From contig CM030360.1 in NCBI GenBank assembly GCA_017893485.1, positions 8,402,095-8,466,094 of the forward strand: a DNA stretch of 64,000 nucleotides, read 5' to 3'. The notes under the pieces are model-generated. The model had not been told where the DNA came from and searched no databases. It saw only the letters and a list, made by a program, of their open reading frames with translations. Within the stretch, counting starts at the first letter, position 1. Each line of letters starts with the position of its first letter. Source of the stretch: Hemerocallis citrina. Taxonomy: Eukaryota; Streptophyta; Magnoliopsida; Asparagales; Asphodelaceae. The position numbers and the translations under genes were made by a program. Positions 56,811 through 64,000 of the stretch are shown piece after piece.

Positions 56811-57507
56811 ATGTTCATATGTCGTTGTTGTCAAAGTTGATTTTGATGTTTTATTGAATTTCGATTGAAATCTGAGTTGTTTTTGGTACTGAGAATGTTT
56901 GAATGTTATACTACTTCTAATTGATGAGATTTTAATGCTATACCGATGCTTAAACACTTGTAAGATCATACATAGATACATATTGCTGACTTTGAAATAT
57001 TTTTGGTGATATTACTCTTTTATGGATTTGATATGATTTTGATTTATTTTATAAACTCATATATGTTACACAAGTCCTATTATCTCATCTCAGCAATTTG
57101 GTTTTGCAATTTTGCGATTTCATAAAGTTTAATCAATGTATCAGTCGAAATGTGCACAACATTTCATACTGGCTGTATAGCAGGTCATGGTCGACCGACA
57201 TATTTTTATTTTTTAGAATTCCCAATTGACAATCGACTGCTCTGTTTTTACACTATTTTGAGCAGTCGACCGTCAATTGCTTTATTGGATGTTTTGTTGA
57301 GTTTTCTTCGTTTCTTCGTTTCTTTGAAACGGTTATTTCCTCGATATTATGGATTATTGCTCTACTATTTTAGATAATATTTTTACTACAGATTACAGTA
57401 TTTTACAGAGAGTTATATTTTACTTATAATAGAATTGTTAATTTGTATTATTATGACCTTATTAGGTGAGTTATATGTGTTTTCAAAGGAATTGTTGTTT
57501 TGGCGAT
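56811..57507 (+). mobile_element. Tekay-like LTR, continuation of 42152-43921
   Basis: The first five bases are the second copy of the ATGTT target site. Around 57160-57300 it carries GTCGAC dyads and a GAAATGTGCACAAC block shared with the reverse of 24840-24800. It ends where Tat-B starts. No gene. Confidence 0.75.
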
Positions 57508-58134
57508 TGTTGCTGCTGATTTTGGTGTGGGAGCAAACAGATGAATTTGTGGATTCTTGGAGAAAACGATAAAGCAAACCTGTTGACCTGTTGACCTTCA
57601 CCAATATGTTGACTTGGTCTCTTGCTGCTGCTGCGAACCTGCAAAAAGTGCAAGACACCGGGATGGATCCCGGCGACGCACCCTCCGATGCTCTTGTCAG
57701 TAATCTGAATGATTAAGCAAGAACTTAAACTGGAAAAGTATTGATTACCTCTTAATGGTGGTGGATGGGGGGTATTTATAGTCGCCTTAGGGATCAGATT
57801 AGGAATGTAATCCCTGTGATCAGATAAGGAATGCAATCCCTGTGATCAGATTAGGAATATAATCCCCAATTCCCAGTGAACGGATAGATATGAATCAGGG
57901 CCGTTGATTTGGATTAATCAGAAACTCTAATTCTATCCTGCTGGATCGGGTTCATTTCGGGTTGGGACCCGTACCCAGTTGAGGTGGATCTATTCGTGGG
58001 TTATTGGGTCTTGAAGAAAGACCCAGTTCCCATTTTAGACCCATTTGTAGGTGAAATTACCGTTTTACCCCTGAGCTTTAAGATTCGTGTCCGATTTGAA
58101 TGGCCCCAATTTAATCCTATTTTTCGCCATATCA
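57508..58134 (-). repeat. Tat-B 3' LTR (627 bp)
   Basis: It is alignable with the Tat-A LTR over its length, but longer. A 26-bp unit (GATCAGATTAGGAATGTAAT...) is present three times at about 57790-57868 and once in Tat-A. TATAAATA on the minus strand is at 57773-57780. Confidence 0.9.
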
Positions 58135-58582
58135 CGAGCCCCCCACTCCTGGAGACTGAGTTTTACAGTCTTCGAGGAGTAGTTTTGTTGTTCTAATGGC
58201 GTACGGGATTTTATCGGTGTTCTTAAGGGAGTTCGGATCTGCTCGGGGTGTAACGGTGTTATTCTGGATTTGTAAAATGCCAAAAAAATATCCTCATAAT
58301 TTTCTGAATTTTTTGTGATTTTTCCAGATTTTTCTGAGTTTTTTCTCATTTTTTTGAATTTTTTATTCATTTTCCGAATTAAATAATTAATTATCGAAAA
58401 TATTAATTAATTATTCTAATTAAACAATTATATTTTTCAGAATTTTAAAATAAATTTTCTGAATTAAAAATTATTTTTAGAATTTTTCATTAATTTTTTT
58501 AATTTTTAAATATTTTTTCGGATTTTTTAAATAATTAAAACAAATTAATTAATTAATTAATTAATTAATTAAATATTACTTG
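58135..58582. other. Tat-B polypurine tract and AT-rich stretch
   Basis: The minus-strand purine tract (GGAGTGGGGGGCTCG) lies at 58135-58150. After it come long AAAAATTC/TTTTTGAATT-type repeats and a TTAA run (about 58541-58571). No gene. Confidence 0.7.
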
Positions 58583-58760
58583 GACACGTGGTGCATTTCT
58601 GGATGTCGATCGTGATCAGATGGCGCGCATCGCAAAGCAGATCATGCTCTAGACACATGGCGCATTTCTGAGCGTCGATCATGATCAGATGTGCGCGCAT
58701 CGCAAAGCAGATCACGTTCTGGACACATGGCGCGTTTTTGTGTGTCGATCGTGTCGTGGT
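58583..58760. repeat. 69-70 bp tandem repeat, about 2.5 units
   Basis: Units start GACAC(A/G)TGG at 58583, 58652 and 58722 and share GCGCGCATCGCAAAGCAGAT. A fourth, diverged copy of part of the unit may lie near 60300. Confidence 0.85.
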
Positions 58761-58999
58761 GCGATTTTTGAGAAGATCGGACGGATTGTATGGGTCGGCG
58801 GGTTATTTTCTCCAATTTCAAGGTCGGTACCTCGTCCACTCGGCTCGGCACCTCGGATCTGGCCGACCCATGGATATTACGCCACGTGGCATTTTTTTTT
58901 CTCTTCTCTGTTCTTTCTCTTCTTCTTCCCTGCTCTTTCTCCCGCCTCTGTTCCCTTCTCTTCTTTTCCTCCGTTTTCGACTCGACCCCGTCTCTCCTT

Positions 59000-59960
59000 C
59001 GGCATATAGAGAGGTTGGAGCATTGAAGGAAGCTCCGACAAAGGAGCTCGGTGATGGAGCTCGGAGCTCGGTGGAGTTCGACAAGAAGTTGGGCGGAGCT
59101 TCGGAGCTTTGTGAGCTCGGCACTGGAGCTCGGAGGTGAGCTCGGCACGAATGGAGCTCACGATATGGAGCTCGGCAAGGCAAAGAGCTTTGGCAAACTG
59201 GGTCGGCATTTTGAAGAGCTCGATGCTTTGGTTGCCGTGAGGGTGAGCTCGCTGAGTTGACGACGAGATGGAGCGGTCGAGCTTGGCGAGGGGAGCTCAC
59301 GATGGTTTGGCGAGCTCGTTAGTGGGGTACGTCGCCTCATCGCGCTCATCATGGTGAAGGACATGATGGAACTCGGAGACGGTTCGATGAGGAGCTTGCT
59401 CGGCACCGTGGTCAAGAGCTGCGCATGGGTCGGTGGTGGTCGAGCTCTGCATTGTGGACTCGATGGCCGAGCATTGGCCATGGCAGGACACTTGGGAGCT
59501 CGCCGAAGGAGGAGGGAGCTCGACTCGACATGGAGAGCTCGGCGGGGCCTCGGAGCTCGTAAAGAAGACAAAGTCGAGCTCGGGAGAGTGGGCGAGGAGG
59601 TTGGAGGAGGAGTTTGGTTTTGGCACTAGAGGTTGAAGGAGTTCGCTCAAGGTTGAAGGAGGAGTTCGGCAGAGCTCGTTGATGGAGGAGTTCGATGAGA
59701 ACGGGGGGAGAGCTTCGGTGATGGGCCTAGCGAGGAGAGCTCGCGAAGGAGAGGTGGAGCTCAGCCCTGTTGTTCGGTGCTGTGGAGGCCGACGAGGTCG
59801 AAGGTGACAAAGGTGGAGCTCGGCGCTGTAGCGGAACTTTGTGTTCGGCATTATGGAGCTTGCGGAGGGTCGTCGAGCGGCTTCGACGAGTTGGCTGGCG
59901 AAGAGCTTGGAGCTCGGTCATGGGGTCGAGCTCAGGGACGAGTCTTTAAAGGGGGAGTTG
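59000..59960. repeat. GAGCTC-rich degenerate low-complexity region
   Basis: Roughly two dozen GAGCTC hexamers, mostly as GGAGCTCGG, occur in under 1 kb. They produce long overlapping ORFs on both strands (59297-59851 minus, 59158-59571 minus, 58818-59300 minus, 59777-60148 plus), none of which resembles a protein family. Confidence 0.8.
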
Positions 59961-60649
59961 ACATTGGGTTTTGTCTTCTGTGCTGTTTTGGCGGGAACGT
60001 GGAGAAGAAGAGGAAGGGAAGGGGTTCGGGTTTGGGACCCCAACGGGTCCGGACCCGACCCTTCTCTCCATTCTTTTTTTCTTCTTCTCCTCCTTCCTTG
60101 TTGTTCGGCAGCTGCTTCTTGTTCGGCGGATCCGAGCACGGATTTTGAGGTGCATTTTTGCCACTTTGCAATTCGGTAGTTCGGTAGCTCAGATTTCAGA
60201 TCCGAGCTACATGGCTCAATCTGGACGGTTGATCACGATCGTGGCGCAAATCACGAGACAAGAGGTTCAAATTTCAAGAAAACGTTATCTTGTCATTTTG
60301 TAGAGACGTGGCGCGATCTGAGCCGTTCATCATGTTCTAGCACATTTTTTGAGGCAATCTGACGGTCAAACTGACTCGGCAGCATTTTTCTCCATATGTG
60401 GAGGTCAGTACCTCGTCCCTTCGGCTCGGTAGCTTGGCCATGGCAGAGCTCATTAAGGTGAGCTCGACGACGGAGGAGGGGTCGGAGCTCGACGACGGAA
60501 GGGGGTCGGCATATGGGAAAGGTGAAGAGCTCCGAAGCCTGGTGATGTGCTCTCTGTTTTTGGAGAATTTTGAAGAGGAGCTCCACTCCTAGGGGTGGAG
60601 AAGATGCGCTAGGAAGATCCTCATACGAGCCATGGGAAGACCCATTCTT

Positions 60650-61262
60650 TGAAGTGAGTGCAAGGGGCAACTCTATGGGAGAGTTTTGAGTTCCGAACTC
60701 GCTTAGAAGAGGCCCGCTTTGGAGGAGAGCGGAGTGAAGAGCTCGGCTCTGGGAGAGAGCCATTTGTGAGACGAGTATGAGGAGGAGCTCTAGGAGAGAG
60801 TTGTGCTCCGAACTTGTTGAGAAGAGGTCCGCTTCGGAGATGAGCGGAGCGAAGAGCTCGACTCTAGGAGAGAGCCAGTTTGAGGAGCAACTCTAGGGGA
60901 AAGTTGTGAGCTCCGAACTCGTTGAGAAGAGTTCCGCATTAGAAGGAGTGGAGGGAAGAGCTTTGCTCTGGGAGAGATCCATTTGTGTGACGAGTGTGAG
61001 GAGGAGCTCTCGGAGAGAGTTGTGCTCCGAACATGTTGAGAAGAGGTCCACTTCAGAGACGAGCGGAGGGAAGAGCTCGACTCTAGGAGAGAGCCATCTG
61101 GAAGACGAGTTTGAGGAGCAACTCTAGGGGAGAGCTTTAGCTCCGAACTCACCTAGAAGAGGCCCGCTTTGGAGGCGAGCAGAGTGAAGAGCTCGGCTCT
61201 GGGAGAGAGCCGTTTGTGCGATGAATGTGAGGAGCAACTCTAGGAGAGAGCTTCAGCTCCGA
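60650..61262. repeat. Tat-B first tandem array, about 116-bp period, five units
   Basis: Units share GAGGAGCAACTCTAGG, GCTCCGAACTCG and GAAGAGCTCG(G/A)CTCTGGGAG. Divergence between units is higher than in the neighbouring 117-bp array; the shared CTCCGAACTCG suggests distant kinship. Confidence 0.85.
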
Positions 61263-61289
61263 ACTCGCTGTTTAAGTGAGAGAATCAAT

Positions 61290-61790
61290 GATTGTGGGAG
61301 CAGTTCCGAATGGCGAACCACTTCTAACTCGCTGAAGAGCAAGTTATTTGAAGCGGAATCGAGCCAAGTGTTAGACTCCGAACTCGTCGTTTAAGAGAGT
61401 ATCAACGGTTGTGGGAACAATTCCGAATGGCGAACCACTTCTAACTCGCTGAAGAGCAAGTTATTTGAAGCGGAATCGAGCCAAGTGTTGGACTCCGAAC
61501 TCATCGTTTAAGAGAGTATCAACGGTTGTGGGAGCAATTCCGAATGGCGAATCACTTCCAACTCGCTGAAGAGCAAGTTATTTGAAGCGGAATCGAGCCA
61601 AGTGTTGGACTCCGAACTCGTCGTTTAAGAAAGTATCAACGGTTGTAGGAGCAATTCCAAATGGCGAACCACTTCTAACTCGCTGAAGAGCAAGTTATTT
61701 GAAGCAGAATCGAGCTAAGTGTTGGACTCCGAACTCGTTGTTAGAGCTTAGTGAGTTGCGGGAGCAGCCATGTAGAAGAAGCTGGAGTCC
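61290..61790 (-). repeat. Tat-B second tandem array, 117-bp period, about four units
   Basis: Unit starts (GAGCA(A/G)TTCCGAATGG) are at 61298, 61415 and 61532, with another near 61649. The unit is homologous to those of Tat-A and Tat-C. Confidence 0.95.
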
Positions 61791-62057
61791 GAACTCACCA
61801 TTTAACGAGTTGTAGATGTGACTCGAAGAGATAGAGAAGAAGCAAGAGCAATAATTTTTAATAAAAAATGTAAAGTTTTATTGAGATAAACTAAGTGGCC
61901 GCTTCAATAGGGCGAGCCATTATTACATGCTATTGGCCGGGTCACAAGCATCAGCCTTATTGAAAATCGAGATCCTACTTCTACAATAAGGTGAAGACCT
62001 CTTGGGAGGAGCTGAGTCTTGAAGCTCAGCAGGCCTTTCTGTTCGTTTGTTGGCTCC

Positions 62058-62939
62058 TCATGGGGGAAGCTCGGCCTCTTCTTTTTGGACGAACTTGGTC
62101 AGGTGCCCCCGCTGTATGAGTTCTTCGATCTCCTCCTTGAGAGCCCGACAATCATCCGTGTCGTAGTCGTGGTCCCTGTGAAAGCGGCACCACTTATCCT
62201 TGTTCCTCTTCTTGCCACGGGTATTCATTCTAGGGAGAGCACGGAGTAGCCCTTCTTTGTCCACCTCCATAAGAACTTCTGATATATTAGCAATGATGGG
62301 GGTGAACTTCTCAAAACGAGGAGTCGGGCGGCGCTGGCCATTGCCGTCCTTCTGGGATATTTGGGTCCCCTCTTCACTTATGTTCTTCCGTTTGTTCCCG
62401 GAAGATGTCTCCTCAAGAGCAAGGGTGTTGAGGGCCTCTTCCGCCCGTATGTACTTCTCCACCCTAAGTAGGAGCTCTGAGAAGTCCCAAGGAGGCTTCT
62501 TGGCAAGGGATGCCCTGAGGTTGGCATTAGTGATGTTGCGCTCGAATACGGCAGAGGCTACTGACTGGTTGAGGGAGGGAATGGACCGGGTTTTGGCGGT
62601 GAAGCGTCGAACGTAATCCCTCAGGCGTTCACCCTTTTCTTGGTTGAGGGTCACCAGAGATACACTTGTTTTCTCGGCCTGGTGGCTATTCACGAAATGA
62701 GTAAGGAAGAGCTCTTCGAACTGATCGAATGAGAAGATGGAGGCCGGGGCAAGTCGAGAGTACCATTCTCGCGCAGACCCCTTCAGCGTGGCAGGGAAGA
62801 TCCTGCAGAGGAGGGCATCTGAAGCATGGTGGATCATCATTAGAGTTTTGAAACTCTCTATGTGATCCACGGGGTCTGACTCCCTGGTATATGACTCAAA
62901 GTGAGGCAGCTTGAAGTTCTCCAGAATGGGGGTCTCCAT
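62058..62939 (-). CDS. Tat-B Gag core with zinc knuckle, 293 aa
   Basis: The open frame starts METPILENFKLPHFESYTRE. It carries the same capsid blocks as Tat-A: DPVDHIESFKTLMMIHHAS, GSAREWYSRLAPASIFSFDQ and KGERLRDYVRRFTAKTRSI. Unlike Tat-A, it stays in frame through the knuckle (KWCRFHRDHDYDTDDCRALK) to a stop at 62058. The Pro/Ser-rich N-terminal part (63770-62940) is in other frames and broken, so the start given is probably internal to the original gag. No protease follows, so the gag ORF is the only protein the element could encode. Confidence 0.9.
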   Translation of the reverse strand: METPILENFKLPHFESYTRESDPVDHIESFKTLMMIHHASDALLCRIFPATLKGSAREWYSRLAPASIFSFDQFEELFLTHFVNSHQAEKTSVSLVTLNQEKGERLRDYVRRFTAKTRSIPSLNQSVASAVFERNITNANLRASLAKKPPWDFSELLLRVEKYIRAEEALNTLALEETSSGNKRKNISEEGTQISQKDGNGQRRPTPRFEKFTPIIANISEVLMEVDKEGLLRALPRMNTRGKKRNKDKWCRFHRDHDYDTDDCRALKEEIEELIQRGHLTKFVQKEEAELPP

Positions 62940-63770
62940 GATGGTGCGGGAGAATGGAGGTCTGTTCGGGCGGAGGTTTATCGCCCTTTGCTCTTCTTCC
63001 CTGTCAATTTGGCCGAGGCACCTCTCTATCTCGTGGAGACGGCGGTAGACCGAGTCTTCTCTTTGATCATACCTTGCCGAGCCCCGGGACTCATCTTCGT
63101 ACGATGATGGACCGGGGCTGTGGAGATGGTAGCTTAGAGAAGGACGAGGACTGAGAGTGTGAAGGTGGTGGCTCCTAGCTGGCTCATGAGTAGGTGGCCT
63201 TTGGTCGTTCTCTGGGGCGATATTGAGGTCCCGTAAGACTGTCGCTTGGAAGTCTTGAAGATCTGCCCGGTGCCTCTCCAGCTTGGCGGTCCCTATGTGT
63301 GGCTCGGCTTACTGGAGAATGAGTTCTCCGCCGATGACGCTGAGGGGATTCTCTTTGCCTCCTCGAGGGAGGGGATCTTCTAGTCCTCGGTCATCGAGGG
63401 GTTCGGATTCTTGAAGCCCCTGAGTTCTCGGGTTGATGGACTCGACCAAGGGCTCGCCATCCATTCAGGTGAGTTCTAAGGTCGACCCCCTGTTGGCGGT
63501 CAGCAATCACTTGACGAAGATCCCGCTCGGGAGGGCTTTGAGAAGCCATAGATTCAACTGAAGGATTGGGACCCCGCGACTTGGTTATGAGGAGGATGTT
63601 GCTTCGGACGACTCTGACAGGAGCCCCCCTGTGTAGCCCCCCGAGACCCTTAAGGGGCCTGTTGAGTAGGAGCACCTTGAACTGGAGGAGGGAGAGGAGG
63701 AAGAGAAGTGGTTCTTCGGTTGGAGGCCACTGCCTTCCCCTTCTGTTTTGGATGCATGGGTTGAAACGAG
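62940..63770 (-). pseudogene. Tat-B Gag N-terminal region (broken)
   Basis: Fragments such as 63675-63391 and a start at about 63755 (HPKQKGKAVASN) correspond to the basic, Pro-rich N-terminal part of the Tat-A Gag. Frame changes and stops separate them from the intact core. Confidence 0.6.
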
Positions 63771-63827
63771 TATCGTTGATGAAGTTAGGTCAGGTTGCTT
63801 TTTCGGTTCCCACAGACGGCACAAATT

Positions 63828-64000
63828 TGTTGCTGCTAATTTTGGTGTGGGAGCAAACAGATGAATTTATGGATTCTTGGAGAAAACGATAAAGCAAACC
63901 TGTTGACCTTCACCAATATGTTGACTTGGTCTCTTGCCGCTACTGCGAACCTGTAAACAGTGCGAGACACCGGGATGGATCCCGGCGACGCACCCTCCGA
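63828..64000 (-). repeat. Tat-B 5' LTR (partial, runs off the window)
   Basis: The 173 visible bases match 57508-57690, with a short deletion (one GTTGACCT copy fewer). The PBS is adjacent at 63803-63827. Confidence 0.9.

Larger units (their letters stand above)
57508..64000 (-). mobile_element. Tat-type non-autonomous element with gag but no pol, Tat-B (5' end outside window)
   Basis: The 3' LTR is 57508-58134 and the 5' LTR begins at 63828 and runs off the window. The primer site (minus strand, TTTGTGCCGTCTGTGGGAACC) is at 63803-63827, and a polypurine tract follows 58134. Between them, on the minus strand, are gag (63770-62058), a short non-coding stretch homologous to the post-integrase region of Tat-A (GGCCGCTTC, GCGAGCC(A/G)TTATTACAT), a 117-bp array, a second 116-bp array, a GAGCTC-rich region and a 69-bp array. 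Protease, RT, RNase H and integrase are absent. It would depend on proteins from a Tat-A-like partner. Confidence 0.9.

Noticed and set aside
58642..60763. Many ORFs of 60-184 aa on both strands
   Set aside because: They lie in low-complexity GAGCTC-rich and repeat DNA of Tat-B and have no recognisable domains.

Overview
The window looks like TE-dense intergenic DNA from a large plant (probably eudicot) genome. I see one host gene, an intronless histone H3.1 gene at about 39.2-39.6 kb on the minus strand. Almost everything else is nested transposable elements plus the remains of an integrated plant pararetrovirus. No rRNA, tRNA or CRISPR was recognised. The species cannot be named from the sequence alone.

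Layout. 1-6782 is the 3' part of a long Tekay/Del-type LTR, split by a 4.1-kb hAT DNA transposon (1232-5351) with a perfect 8-bp target duplication and a full-length 710-residue transposase ORF. 6783-8174 and 22292-about 24600 are two halves of a decayed endogenous caulimovirid on the minus strand (movement-protein region, tRNA-Met primer site, leader and promoter-like region). It is split by a decayed Copia element (8175-22288), which is itself split by a young non-coding LARD-like LTR element (13878-22239). 24600-26582 is a truncated Tekay-like LTR. 26583-31473 is a Tork/Tnt1-like Copia gag-pol on the minus strand, cut inside its zinc knuckle by a 3.2-kb solo LTR (27417-30615, target duplication GTCAG). 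32740-37750 is a third decayed Copia element. 38464-38995 is a probable Harbinger-type MITE beside the H3.1 gene.

40449-64000 is dominated by three related Ty3/Gypsy elements of the Tat (Retand-like) lineage. Tat-C (40449-42151, plus strand) is a coding-poor remnant. Tat-A (43922-56810, minus strand) is complete, with two 568-bp LTRs and target duplication ATGTT. Its genes are gag, protease, RT, RNase H, a second RNase H and integrase, and it carries an antisense three-exon gene with its own TATA box. Tat-B (57508 to beyond the window, minus strand) keeps gag but has no pol. All three carry tandem arrays with a period of about 115-117 bp. Tat-A and Tat-B are both inserted in another Tekay-like LTR (42152-43921, 56811-57507) that had itself landed in Tat-C.

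How the parts relate: the autonomous-type Tat-A would have supplied pol functions for relatives such as Tat-B, but its own pol now carries many stops and frameshifts. The hAT transposase and H3.1 are the only long ORFs that look fully intact. Boundaries quoted with target duplications were read directly; those given as 'about' are uncertain.
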